From: Halobacillus_B rhizosphaerae
GTDB lineage: Bacteria; Bacillota; Bacilli; Bacillales; Halobacillaceae
DNA: 64,000 nt
Direction: 5' to 3'
NCBI RefSeq assembly: GCF_046719735.1
Contig: NZ_JAUTWQ010000006.1
Span: forward strand, 1 to 64,000
The position numbers and the translations under genes are program-made. The notes below the pieces were generated by a model that was not told where the DNA came from, ran no database searches, and worked only from the letters and a program-made list of their open reading frames with translations. This document shows positions 23,726 to 32,092 of the stretch, in pieces; within the stretch, counting starts at the first letter, position 1, and every line of letters starts with the position of its first letter.

Positions 23726-24493
23726 ATGTTTAATAATCTCACAAAAAGACTGTTACTAGGAATTTTAGCCGTCGGACTCACTGTGCCCACTGCGGTATTT
23801 GCAGGCACCGGAAACATTCCGGATGGAGCACACTTTAAAGACAGGCATGGAAAATTCCACCTCCCTCCTCTTGACTCATTAGATCAGGGGACGAGAACGA
23901 AAGCTGAAAATATTTTGAATCAGCTAAAGAGCGGTGAGATCACTATAAAAGAGGCAAAAACTAAGCTGACTGATCTGGGCATTAAAATTCCAGAAGCACC
24001 TTTTGCTAACCTTGATGAAGCAACAAAGACAAAATTACTAGAGATTAAACAACAGGTGAAGGATGGGAAGATTACGAAGGAAGAAGCCCGTACGAAGATG
24101 GAGAAACTTGGTATTCAATTACCTTCAAGACCTTGGGATCACTTAGATGAAGAAACTAAAGCTAAATTTAAAGACATTCACCAGCAAGTAAAAGATGGAA
24201 AGATGACGCGGGAAGAAGCACGAGCTAAGAAGAAGGAGCTTGGTCTTACTGATTTCCGTCACGGCGATCATCATCATGGTAAGTTTATGAGAAATTTAAC
24301 AGACGAGCAGAAAAATCAGTTAAAATTAATTCGAGGGCAGCTTCTATCTGGCGAAATCACGAAACAAGAAGCAAAAAATAAACTAAGAAAATTGGGCATT
24401 AAAGTTCCTATTCACAGGGAAAATTCACAATCCGATTCAAGTGATAAAGCGACTGATTCCAGAAAAGACTCTGCAGGTAAGAGTCAATCTTAA
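23726..24493 (+). CDS. Secreted protein with four helical DUF2680-like repeats
   Basis: A 255-residue exported protein. Residues 1-27 form a signal peptide (basic start, hydrophobic core LLLGILAVGLTVPTAVFAG with a likely cleavage after VFA). Then come four repeats of about 37 residues, each with a pattern like LDEATKTKLLEIKQQVKDG then ITKEEARTKMEKLGI, followed by a Ser/Asp-rich tail. The pattern resembles DUF2680 (YckD) repeats and short helical hairpins in secreted Bacillus proteins. AAGGAGG lies nine bases before the ATG. The function is unknown; a surface or biofilm role is possible but not shown. Confidence 0.75.
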   Translation: MFNNLTKRLLLGILAVGLTVPTAVFAGTGNIPDGAHFKDRHGKFHLPPLDSLDQGTRTKAENILNQLKSGEITIKEAKTKLTDLGIKIPEAPFANLDEATKTKLLEIKQQVKDGKITKEEARTKMEKLGIQLPSRPWDHLDEETKAKFKDIHQQVKDGKMTREEARAKKKELGLTDFRHGDHHHGKFMRNLTDEQKNQLKLIRGQLLSGEITKQEAKNKLRKLGIKVPIHRENSQSDSSDKATDSRKDSAGKSQS

Positions 24494-24514
24494 TCCAATG
24501 TAAACCACCTGGCT

Positions 24515-24544
24515 CCGCTATGTTCTAAGCATAGCGGTTTTTTT
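24515..24544 (+). terminator. Terminator of the secreted repeat-protein gene
   Basis: An 8-bp stem CCGCTATG/CATAGCGG with a 7-base loop is followed by seven T residues. Confidence 0.92.
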
Positions 24545-24673
24545 ACTTTTATTAGAAATTGATTTAACCTAATATGAACTTTTTACGTTTCTTGTAATAG
24601 CTCTCAACAGGGAACTGTTTCTTAACGAATCATCCTCAAAGTGAACGGACCTTTAGCATTAAATATCCTGATA

Positions 24674-24712
24674 AAAAAACCTGACTGCAGGTGAATCATT
24701 CACGGAGTCAGG
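24674..24712 (-). terminator. Terminator of ywbE
   Basis: CCTGACT (24680-24686) pairs with AGTCAGG (24706-24712) around an inner GTGAA/TTCAC hairpin; seven T residues follow on the minus strand. Confidence 0.85.
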
Positions 24713-24720
24713 CTTCTTGC

Positions 24721-24912
24721 TTAATAAATATTTTTCACTCTTCCTACTTGTCCATCTTCGAGTCTGACTTTAATTCCATGTGGATGATTGCTAGATTTCG
24801 TTAATAAATCCTTCACAACTCCGCGTGTCAGCTTTCCAGTACGCTGATCTTTCTTTAATACGATATCTACTTCCAGACCCGGTTTAATATCATTTCTATT
24901 CTGTCCATTCAT
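24721..24912 (-). CDS. ywbE: YwbE family protein (DUF2196)
   Basis: A 63-residue protein that fits the YwbE family over its whole length: RNDIKPGLEVDIVLKKDQRTGKLT, then GVVKDLLTKSS, then HPHGIKVRLEDG. The family is a small beta-barrel (KOW-like) fold of unknown function, possibly nucleic-acid binding. It is monocistronic with its own terminator, and a GGGAGGG-type site precedes the ATG. Confidence 0.9.
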   Translation of the reverse strand: MNGQNRNDIKPGLEVDIVLKKDQRTGKLTRGVVKDLLTKSSNHPHGIKVRLEDGQVGRVKNIY

Positions 24913-24982
24913 TTACAACCCTCCCCCACACATCCTCCCTATCATATCACGTTCCAGACTTCCATTTCGAATGAGACTGTAT

Positions 24983-25008
24983 AAAAAAAGACACCTTCAG
25001 CTAAGGTG
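24983..25008 (-). terminator. Terminator of the YdaT-like gene
   Basis: CACCTT (24992-24997) pairs with AAGGTG (25003-25008); on the minus strand a run of seven T residues follows. Confidence 0.8.
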
Positions 25009-25047
25009 CCCTGCTCATCCATAACTGCAAGCGAAGTTAATTAATCG

Positions 25048-25500
25048 TTAATCATAGGACTTCTGCTCTTGAATACTTCCATCCTTTTTATGAATAATCA
25101 CTTTAGTTCCTTTATTCTCAGCGATTTCTTCAGCTCGCTCCACTGCCTCTTGTTTATTATCAAATACATCTGAAGGTTGTTTAGCATCTTCTGCCTGCAC
25201 TGCCCATCCATCATCATGGGAGACGACATGCTCCCCTTTTTCCATAAGTTCAGGTCTGCTGTCCCGGGCGCTCTTCTTATGCTGTTTCAATTCTTTATCT
25301 GCTTTTTGTTTCATTTCCTTAATTTCATTTTGAGTAGCATTGTTATACCATTCTTTTGCCTGTTCTGTGGCGATGGGAATCGCGCGTCCTTCCTCATATC
25401 CTTCTGCAATCATCGCATTCCCGATTTCTATCGCCTTCTTACGGACAGGAGTGTCAAGATTTTTAAGGGAATTAGGGTAATCATTCGTATCCCAAGGCAT
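25048..25500 (-). CDS. ydaT: YdaT-like protein with DUF2188 domain
   Basis: A 150-residue soluble protein. The N-terminal half (MPWDTNDYPNSLKNLDTPVR to about residue 55) is the YdaT-specific region, and residues about 95-147 (GWAVQAEDAKQPSDVF then AVERAEEIAENKGTKVIIH) are a DUF2188 domain. YdaT is a general-stress protein of unknown activity in B. subtilis. GAGGAGGAATA precedes the ATG. It is a single gene with its own terminator. Confidence 0.88.
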   Translation of the reverse strand: MPWDTNDYPNSLKNLDTPVRKKAIEIGNAMIAEGYEEGRAIPIATEQAKEWYNNATQNEIKEMKQKADKELKQHKKSARDSRPELMEKGEHVVSHDDGWAVQAEDAKQPSDVFDNKQEAVERAEEIAENKGTKVIIHKKDGSIQEQKSYD

Positions 25501-25599
25501 ACCATATTCCTCCTCTAAAAAAAGTAGTGGTGTATATTTACCGCATCTTCTCTCTTCTTAAACCACGACAGAATCAAACAATTAGAATCCTTATTCTCC

Positions 25600-25971
25600 C
25601 TATTCATGCCGCTCTAAAATTTCGATGCGGTTACCAAACGGATCATGAATGTACATCCGATTTGCTCCTGGCAGTTTTCCATCAGGTTGATATTCAATGC
25701 CTTGTTTTTCTAAATGATTTTGTAGAGCTAAGATATTTCTCACAAGGAGAGCAGGATGAGCTTTCTTTGCAGGAACAAATGGCTCTTCTATCCCAATATG
25801 AATTTGATAAGACCCAAAAGAAAACCAAACCCCGCCATTTTTCTTTAATGCTGGAGGTTTTTCAATTTCTTTAAGCCCTAAAACATTTCCAAAGAAATGT
25901 CTAGCCTCCGCTTCAGCTCCTTCAGGTGCTGCCAACTGAATGTGATCGATTGATTCAAACAAAAAAGACAT
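25600..25971 (-). CDS. VOC family (glyoxalase-like) protein
   Basis: A 123-residue single-domain vicinal-oxygen-chelate protein. Metal-ligand positions are suggested by IDHIQLAAP near residue 10, QIHIGIEEP in the middle and NRIEILE at the end. It resembles glyoxalase/fosfomycin-resistance-like proteins but lacks specific markers for either. It probably acts as a small dimeric enzyme of unknown substrate. It precedes no partner gene. Confidence 0.85.
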   Translation of the reverse strand: MSFLFESIDHIQLAAPEGAEAEARHFFGNVLGLKEIEKPPALKKNGGVWFSFGSYQIHIGIEEPFVPAKKAHPALLVRNILALQNHLEKQGIEYQPDGKLPGANRMYIHDPFGNRIEILERHE

Positions 25972-26032
25972 TTAACTCCTTCCCTTCTTTTCTTAAATTT
26001 TAATGATTTGTCCAATAAGGCAGGGATTTAAT

Positions 26033-26770
26033 TCAACTTTCTAAGTGTTGCAAATCAATACCCTCAACGAGATCGAGAAATTCTTCAAGTTGTTGAGCAT
26101 AAACGAGAGGCTTCTGCTCATGTACGAGGTGGGAAGCAAATGGAATGACACTTACATGGACATTTTCATACTGACGCTGATACTTTACCGCTGATTCAAC
26201 TTCTGCTTTGTTCCCCTCTCCTACAATGTATAAAATCGGAACCTTGATTCCTTCCAGATCTGAGGTGAAATCAAAGGGATACCACTCTTTATTTTCTGCT
26301 ATATGGATTAATTGTTTCCAATCTGACTCATGCCTCTGATCAAGCTGTCTCACAAGCTCTTTATTATTAAGAAGTTCCTTTTGAAAGGAAGCTTCATCCG
26401 CATGAAGCTCGTCCCAATTGTCAGGTTTATCCGCTGTAACACCTGAAAGAGTTAAGCTGGTTATTCGCTCAGGATATTGTTTAGCAAACAACAAGCTGAC
26501 TAGCCCGCCTAACGAACAGCCCACTAAATGAACTTTATCAATATTGATATCATCCAGCGTTTCCTTTAAATCTTCAGCAGAATCTACGAAATAATTTTGA
26601 AACTCTTCGTGATGAGATTTTCCATGTCCTCGCAAGTCTGGAAAGAGAACTTTGCGCTGATCTTTAAGTATTTCTCTCGGCAGCTTAAAGTCACTTGCAC
26701 CTGTTTGTAATCCAGTATGTAAAAAAACAACAGGTTCCCCTTCTCCTATCGAATCGAAGTTTAAAATCAT
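26033..26770 (-). CDS. Alpha/beta-hydrolase family protein
   Basis: A 245-residue hydrolase. The nucleophile elbow GCSLGG lies at about residue 83-88 (Ser85). FLHTGLQTG near the start forms the oxyanion region, LRGHGKS is present at about 46-52, and a catalytic His is likely in FASHLVHEQKP near residue 220. The fold fits esterases, lactonases or C-C hydrolases, and the substrate is unknown. A GGAGAG site precedes the ATG. It is a stand-alone gene. Confidence 0.88.
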   Translation of the reverse strand: MILNFDSIGEGEPVVFLHTGLQTGASDFKLPREILKDQRKVLFPDLRGHGKSHHEEFQNYFVDSAEDLKETLDDINIDKVHLVGCSLGGLVSLLFAKQYPERITSLTLSGVTADKPDNWDELHADEASFQKELLNNKELVRQLDQRHESDWKQLIHIAENKEWYPFDFTSDLEGIKVPILYIVGEGNKAEVESAVKYQRQYENVHVSVIPFASHLVHEQKPLVYAQQLEEFLDLVEGIDLQHLES

Positions 26771-26934
26771 TTTCTCTCCTCCAATATATAAAAGATTCTC
26801 TCCTCCTTAAGACCTTTCTACTACATTCCATAAAATACCTCCTTCACATAATCCTCCATTTAGCTTGTAGAGCAATAGGCAGGAAGAAACACACTGGAAG
26901 AGATCAAACCAGCACCTCTTTTCCATTTTCCGCC

Positions 26935-27456
26935 TCATTTTAAACATTCATTAATATCCGCCCATCCGTATGCCACTTCAGTAAGCTCTTTCTCTCCTAT
27001 ATAAATTAGTTTATGATCAACCTTCCTCCCTCCAAGCTTTTCATAAAATTCACGGGATTTGCTCTCCGATAACACCCACACCAGCAAAGATCCCATCCCT
27101 GTTTCTTTCAATTTGCCTGCCAATTCTCTTATTAGTCTTCTTCCAATCCCGCCTCCCTGATAATCTTTATAGAGATAGATCGCATAGAGTTCTCCTTGAT
27201 AGAAATATTCGTTCGTTCTTTCACTTCCGCCATGAATGAAGCCAATCACGCTCCCGTTTTCTTCTGCTACCAGGACCTTGCCCTGTTTCTCCAAAATCAC
27301 ATGGTTCCATTTGTTTGTTTTTGAATGATAGTCTAACTTAGTTAAGAATTCATTAGGAAGGATCCCTTGATAGGCAGTCTTCCAACTGCTCACACTCACT
27401 TTAGCTATTTCTTCAGCGTCCTTAACCGACGCTTCCCGTATCACTATATCCATCAT
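26935..27456 (-). CDS. GNAT family N-acetyltransferase
   Basis: A 173-residue acetyltransferase. The acetyl-CoA pyrophosphate loop is DYQGGGIGRRLI (about 100-111), and the conserved strand before it is GELYAIYLYKDYQ. The acceptor (amine, antibiotic or protein) cannot be read from sequence. Two adjacent ATG codons lie five and eight bases after AAAGGAG. Stand-alone gene. Confidence 0.88.
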   Translation of the reverse strand: MMDIVIREASVKDAEEIAKVSVSSWKTAYQGILPNEFLTKLDYHSKTNKWNHVILEKQGKVLVAEENGSVIGFIHGGSERTNEYFYQGELYAIYLYKDYQGGGIGRRLIRELAGKLKETGMGSLLVWVLSESKSREFYEKLGGRKVDHKLIYIGEKELTEVAYGWADINECLK

Positions 27457-27700
27457 TCCTTCTCCTTTCTCTTAGTCGATTTCCTCATCTCAATTGTTGG
27501 GTTAATTTTATCGAATGTATGATAAAAGGGTATTCTCCCTGTATATCACCAAGGTTGATTGTCGAGGTTACTCCTATGACTTTGTTCTACTGAAGTCTTC
27601 AGGATTTTTCCTTCTCCAACAGTCCTATACGCCCAAACAGAACCCAATATTTAAACAAGAAAGAGAAGATCAAATTCATCTCCTCTTCCTTTCATGCTCT

Positions 27701-28024
27701 CTATTCATCATCAGCTTCTACGAATTGCTGCAGCTTGTCCAGCTGTTCATCCCAATAAATTTCGAAAAAGGCAAGCCAGTCTTTTACTTCGAGTAGAGGT
27801 GCGGGTTTGAGTTTGTATCTCATTTCCCTTCCAATCTTCCCTTTTGTCACAAGACCTGCCTCTGACAGTACTTGAAGATGTTTATTAACTGCCGTTCGGG
27901 TGATAGGATATTCGTTGGTTATCGCTGCTATTGACATTTCTTTATCGGCTAGCAATTTTAAGAAGCTTCGCCGGGTAGGGTCAGCAAGTGCTTGGAATAC
28001 ATCGTGATGATGGGCAGCAGTCAT
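27701..28024 (-). CDS. ArsR-type winged-helix repressor
   Basis: A 107-residue regulator with the ArsR fold: ALADPTRRSFLKLLADKEMS, then the recognition helix region TRTAVNKHLQVLSEAGLV (about 42-60) and the wing GREMRYKLK. It lacks metal-binding cysteines, so it is the type commonly paired with an AHSA1/SRPBCC protein. The ATG at 28024 is eight bases after GGAGGG, which lies in the last codons of the SRPBCC gene. The pair likely regulates itself through the palindrome at 28475-28492. Confidence 0.88.
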   Translation of the reverse strand: MTAAHHHDVFQALADPTRRSFLKLLADKEMSIAAITNEYPITRTAVNKHLQVLSEAGLVTKGKIGREMRYKLKPAPLLEVKDWLAFFEIYWDEQLDKLQQFVEADDE

Positions 28025-28028
28025 CACT

Positions 28029-28454
28029 TTATCCCTCCATATAATTTTTAAGACTTCTGGTAACCAGGTTCTCCCAGCCTTTCTCCATATGGCCGCGAAT
28101 CATAGAGTGCGGCTGTCCAAATTCGGTGGACTTATCAAGATCCCATCCTGAATGAATCAGTGTGAATTCCGTTCTATTTTCATCCAGTTTACTCAACTTA
28201 AAAGTCAGATGCCAATCCTTTCCCCAATCAAACCCAAGTAAATATGGAGGTTCTAATTCGGTTATTTTACAGGGGGAATCTCCATACTGTTCTGATTTAA
28301 GTACAAAATCACTTCCTAATTCAGGTGTGAAAGTATTCTCCATCCACCAGGAGGAAAGCCCCTCGGAAGTTGCTACAGCTTTCCAGACTTTTTCTATTGG
28401 AGCTTTGAGTACGATTTCTTTACGAATTTCTGGCAAGTTATCTTCATTATGCAT
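28029..28454 (-). CDS. SRPBCC/AHSA1-like ligand-binding protein
   Basis: A 141-residue protein of the START/AHSA1 group, which forms a deep hydrophobic pocket. Typical elements are IRKEIVLKAPIEKVWKAV near the start, the WW at about 36-37, and the long C-terminal helix MEKGWENLVTRSLKNYM. The function is likely sensing or binding a hydrophobic ligand together with the downstream ArsR regulator, an arrangement seen often in Bacillales. The order here is ligand-binding gene first, regulator second. GGGAGG lies upstream of the ATG. Confidence 0.85.
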   Translation of the reverse strand: MHNEDNLPEIRKEIVLKAPIEKVWKAVATSEGLSSWWMENTFTPELGSDFVLKSEQYGDSPCKITELEPPYLLGFDWGKDWHLTFKLSKLDENRTEFTLIHSGWDLDKSTEFGQPHSMIRGHMEKGWENLVTRSLKNYMEG

Positions 28455-28474
28455 TTTTATAATCCTCCCTTTTA

Positions 28475-28503
28475 TAACACCTTTTAGTGTTACTTTTATT
28501 ATA
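28475..28503 (-). promoter_or_regulatory. Operator and -10 element of the SRPBCC-ArsR operon
   Basis: A perfect inverted repeat TAACAC-6-GTGTTA (28475-28492) lies just downstream of a TATAAT on the minus strand (28498-28503) and upstream of the ribosome site. It is a probable binding site for the ArsR-type regulator. A good -35 was not found. Confidence 0.55.
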
Positions 28504-28593
28504 ACAGATCTTTACCTTCTTTGCGGATGAAATTTTTCTGCTATCTTCTATGAAATTTATCTATAAGGCTAATTAAAAATGTTTAGTTTTATA

Positions 28594-28622
28594 TTGATAA
28601 TGATTCTCAATATCGGTACAAT
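28594..28622 (+). promoter_or_regulatory. Promoter of ycgT overlapped by a Fur box
   Basis: TTGATA (28594-28599) and TACAAT (28617-28622) are 17 bases apart. The spacer and -35 are covered by TGATAATGATTCTCA (28595-28609), which matches the Fur 7-1-7 motif at 13 of 14 positions. Iron-loaded Fur would block this promoter. Confidence 0.85.
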
Positions 28623-28782
28623 GTAACTATAGTAAGGTTGAAATTAAATACACTATTAATTTAGCCCTTTGAAAACGGCAGCCTAGTTATGGATTCCTGT
28701 CATTATCTAACTAATTCGATCGATCATTAACGACGGTTCTACATATATCTTTCTTAGAAAAGTATTAAAAGGAGTGGGCTCC

Positions 28783-29832
28783 ATGGATACGGAGGAAATT
28801 TTCGATGTAACAATTATTGGAGGCGGACCTGCGGGATTATATTCTGCCTTCTACAGCGGTCTTAGAGAAATGAAGACAAAAATCATAGAATTTCAACCGC
28901 AATTAGGCGGAAAGGTTCATGTTTATCCAGAAAAGATTGTTTGGGATGTCGGGGGTCTTCCTCCTATTCCCGGTGAAAAACTGGTTAATCAGCTTGTCGA
29001 TCAGGGCTTATCCTTTAACCCTGAAGTCGTCCTTAATGAAAGAATTCTCTCCATCTCTAAAGAGGAGAATGGTCTATTCACTCTGACGGCAGCATCCGGA
29101 AGAGTTCATTACTCTAAGACGGTTATTGTTTCCGTAGGAAGTGGGATATTACAGCCGCAAAAGCTGGAGATTGAAGGGGCGGAACGTTTTGAAGTCTCGA
29201 ATCTTCATTACACCATCCCCTCACTTAAATGGTATAAAGATAAAACGGTATTAGTTTCTGGAGGAGGCAACGCGGCCATCGACTGGGCAAACGAATTGAC
29301 TCCGATTGCTAAACAGGTCTTTCTCACTTATCGTAAAGATCAGCTGAAGGGACACGAAGCTCAAATCACTCAATTACAGAATAGTTCAGCTAAGTGCATG
29401 ATGAATACTGAAATAAATCGGTTAATTGCTGGGGATGGTTCGAATCATATTGAAAAAGTAGAATTAATCGACCATCAGACAAACGAAACCTTTCAACTGG
29501 ACATAGATGATGTCTTAATCAATCATGGGTTTGACCAGGATGCATCCTTACTGGAGAACAGCCAATTAAATATTGCGATGAAAGACAATTACTTCATATC
29601 GGGGAATTCTGTAAGTGAGTCTTCCATTTCCGGTTTATATGCAGCGGGGGATATTCTGGCCCATGAAGGAAAAGTCAACTTAATCGCTGGTGCATTTCAA
29701 GATGCTGCGAACGCTGTGAATAAAGCAAAACAGTATATTCAGCCGGAAGCATCGGCCAAGGCAATGGTTTCCTCCCATAATTCTGTATTCACTGATCGAA
29801 ATAAGCAAATTGTGCAAGAATTGATGGGGTAG
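28783..29832 (+). CDS. ycgT: Ferredoxin-NADP reductase-like flavoprotein (YcgT type)
   Basis: A 349-residue FAD/NAD(P)H oxidoreductase of the thioredoxin-reductase-like type 2 ferredoxin-NADP reductases. The FAD loop is IIGGGPAG (11-18) and the NADPH loop VSGGGNAAIDWA starts near 158. There is no CxxC redox pair, which separates it from thioredoxin reductase. B. subtilis YcgT is Fur-controlled and the same holds here from the Fur box on the promoter, so it likely supplies electrons for iron release or Fe-S work under iron shortage. ATG 28783 lies eight bases after AAAAGGAG. Confidence 0.9.
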   Translation: MDTEEIFDVTIIGGGPAGLYSAFYSGLREMKTKIIEFQPQLGGKVHVYPEKIVWDVGGLPPIPGEKLVNQLVDQGLSFNPEVVLNERILSISKEENGLFTLTAASGRVHYSKTVIVSVGSGILQPQKLEIEGAERFEVSNLHYTIPSLKWYKDKTVLVSGGGNAAIDWANELTPIAKQVFLTYRKDQLKGHEAQITQLQNSSAKCMMNTEINRLIAGDGSNHIEKVELIDHQTNETFQLDIDDVLINHGFDQDASLLENSQLNIAMKDNYFISGNSVSESSISGLYAAGDILAHEGKVNLIAGAFQDAANAVNKAKQYIQPEASAKAMVSSHNSVFTDRNKQIVQELMG

Positions 29833-29880
29833 TGCATACAAAAACCCGAACCAACAAGATGGTTCGGGTTTTTGTATGCA
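29833..29880. terminator. Bidirectional terminator with perfect 20-bp stem
   Basis: Positions 29833-29852 pair perfectly with 29861-29880 across an 8-base loop; the core is CCCGAACC/GGTTCGGG with A5 and T5 on the flanks. It serves ycgT and the convergent AraC-type gene. Confidence 0.93.
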
Positions 29881-29941
29881 GGAAATCCTCACTTTCTAAC
29901 TCCATCGCTCCAATTACCCTCATGTTCTTCTTCCCCATCCA

Positions 29942-30754
29942 TCAGGCTTTAAAAAAATGATCCGATGGCGGGCAACCGTAGCGTTTCTTAAAACTTCGAT
30001 TAAATGTACTCAATGACTGATAGCCTGATTCAAAGGCAGCTTTCGTAATTTCCATGTTATTCTTCCTAACTAGAATTTCAAACCGATCCAGCCGGACTTG
30101 ATGTATGTATTCTAAAGGGGTACACTTTTCCTCAGTTTTAAATATTCTCAGTAAATGATACTTACTTATATGAAATTCTGAAGCTAACAAATCTAAAGAT
30201 AGAGATTTCGCAGAATTATTTCTAATAAATAATTTTATTCTTCCAACGGTATCCCCTGCTATCGTTCTCCTTTGTGTCTTATTCCATAGATCACTATGAC
30301 TTCCCTTCATCGTGTCCAGAAATGTATAAGCCGCTTCATCCTCAAGCTTCATCGCTTCAGGTATACCTTCTAATACAGCTGCATGATAAATTTTTTTGAT
30401 TTCCGTTAGTAAGGGCAATTTAAAATCGGTTTGCTGGTTACTAAACTCGATCGCAGATAAATTTCTTCCGGTGACTTCTTCAAATACACGCTTTAAATGG
30501 TCTTCATAAAAGCTGACGATTAGAATTTCCTTCCTGTCACCGACCGCCTCATGCTGATGGTAATCACCGGGAGACACAAGGAAACCTTCTTCACTGTCTA
30601 AATGACAATTCCAGTCGTTGTAATGAACATCAAGCGTTCCATTTATAGGAACAGTCAGCTGAAAATGGTCATGGGTGTGACGTTCATCGGCTTCCCCTTG
30701 ATTCAAATCAAATTGGACAAAACTTGTGTTGTCGAGTTCGAGACGCATTTCCAT
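29942..30754 (-). CDS. AraC family regulator with N-terminal cupin
   Basis: A 270-residue regulator. Residues about 15-90 look like a cupin sensor (HTHDHFQLTVPINGTLDVHY), and the last 100 residues carry two helix-turn-helix motifs (FHISKYHLLRIFKTEEKCTPLEYI and AFESGYQSLSTFNRSFKKRYGCPPS). It is transcribed away from a multidrug-type MFS gene 132 bases off, which is the likely target. A second ATG two codons downstream fits the GGGAAAGG site slightly better. The effector is unknown. Confidence 0.9.
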   Translation of the reverse strand: MEMRLELDNTSFVQFDLNQGEADERHTHDHFQLTVPINGTLDVHYNDWNCHLDSEEGFLVSPGDYHQHEAVGDRKEILIVSFYEDHLKRVFEEVTGRNLSAIEFSNQQTDFKLPLLTEIKKIYHAAVLEGIPEAMKLEDEAAYTFLDTMKGSHSDLWNKTQRRTIAGDTVGRIKLFIRNNSAKSLSLDLLASEFHISKYHLLRIFKTEEKCTPLEYIHQVRLDRFEILVRKNNMEITKAAFESGYQSLSTFNRSFKKRYGCPPSDHFFKA

Positions 30755-30886
30755 AACCTTTCCCTCTTTTCATTAGACATCAAAAAAATACAGCAAGATC
30801 TGCCTAGCAGCTAAGCAATATTTGAACAGTCAACTCCCCCTTTCTTCTTTATGCTAAAGAAACTTAGCTAGAAGAGGAGGCAGACC

Positions 30887-32092
30887 ATGAAACCTTACAT
30901 TAAGAAATTTCACAGCGTCATTTGGATTCAGGCCGGCGGGCATTTGCTCACATCGTTTACTGCCGTTATTCTGCTTCCATTTTTAACATTACACCTTTAT
31001 AACCAAACGAACCATAACGTCTTCCAAGCGACGTTGATTATTGGCATCCAGCCTCTTGCAGAATTCTTATTAACCATAACGCTTGGAGGCTGGGTCGATC
31101 GTTTCTCCAGGCGGACCATTCTATTAAGCTCTATGATGATTCAAATCGCCGCTCTCAGCGGATTTGCCTTTGCCAATGGTTTCATTGCATTTGGATTATT
31201 AAATCTACTGAATGCCTGTGGCAGATTCATTTATATTCCTGCAGCAAGAGCTCAGGTTACGGATGTAACCCCGCTGCCTCATAGGGCAGAGGCCTTTGCG
31301 ATTTTAAGTACTGCAGATAGTGTAGGCGCCCTTTGCGGACCTATTCTAGGAGCCCTATTATTTAAAGCCAGTCCAACTCTTATGTTTCTCGCTAGTGCTG
31401 CTTTACTGCTTGTATATCTCTTCATAGCGGCTAAACTATTACCTGAAACTTATTTGCCCGCGCACCTTGAACCTGCTCAAAGAAATGAGAAATTCAAATG
31501 GACTCGTCACTCTCTATTACTTTGGTTAATGATAGGGTCCCTGCCGTTAAGTCTCTTTCACAGTCAAATGGAAACCAATTGGCCTTTGTATTTAAAGAAC
31601 CATTTCATTCATGATATTTTTATTTTCTCTTTGCTCTCTACTATTGGAAACCTACTCTTTATCTGTCTTGAAATCTATATAGTAAATAAATCAGCTAAGA
31701 TTTCTTTAGTGAAAATCGTAGTAGTCAGCTACTTTCTCTACACGGCTGCAGCTATTGGATTCGGCTTTTCCCACCATGCAGCTCTCTTCATTCCAGCTGA
31801 AATCTTATTTACACTTGGTGCCATCATGAGCCTGAACCGTCTGCAAAGTGTAATCTCCACCATCGCTCCGCCTCAGTTCATGGCACGGTATTTCGCTATT
31901 TATGGCTCCCACTGGGATATTTCACGAGCGCTGGGGCCGGTCGCAGGTGGGTGGATCATGGCCAGGACCGGGGGATATGGTCTCTTTATATCTTTAATTC
32001 TCGCACTCCTGGCAGGCGCCTCTATTCAAGCAAGAACGGTGCGTAGAATTGAAAAGCAGTATGATGTCCACTCCGTATCAGATGTCTCTTAG
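30887..32092 (+). CDS. MFS transporter
   Basis: A 401-residue major-facilitator protein with about 12 transmembrane segments. The conserved cytoplasmic motif GGWVDRFSRRT lies between helices 2 and 3 (about 66-76), and ADSVGALCGPILGALLF is the motif-C-like helix 5 typical of exporters. GAGGAGG lies before the ATG. It is divergent from the AraC regulator, and its last four bases overlap the convergent nucleotidyltransferase gene. The substrate is unknown. Confidence 0.88.
   Translation: MKPYIKKFHSVIWIQAGGHLLTSFTAVILLPFLTLHLYNQTNHNVFQATLIIGIQPLAEFLLTITLGGWVDRFSRRTILLSSMMIQIAALSGFAFANGFIAFGLLNLLNACGRFIYIPAARAQVTDVTPLPHRAEAFAILSTADSVGALCGPILGALLFKASPTLMFLASAALLLVYLFIAAKLLPETYLPAHLEPAQRNEKFKWTRHSLLLWLMIGSLPLSLFHSQMETNWPLYLKNHFIHDIFIFSLLSTIGNLLFICLEIYIVNKSAKISLVKIVVVSYFLYTAAAIGFGFSHHAALFIPAEILFTLGAIMSLNRLQSVISTIAPPQFMARYFAIYGSHWDISRALGPVAGGWIMARTGGYGLFISLILALLAGASIQARTVRRIEKQYDVHSVSDVS

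Noticed and set aside
27515..27796. A 93-codon plus-strand frame
   Set aside because: It overlaps the end of the ArsR gene, lacks a ribosome binding site and resembles no known protein.
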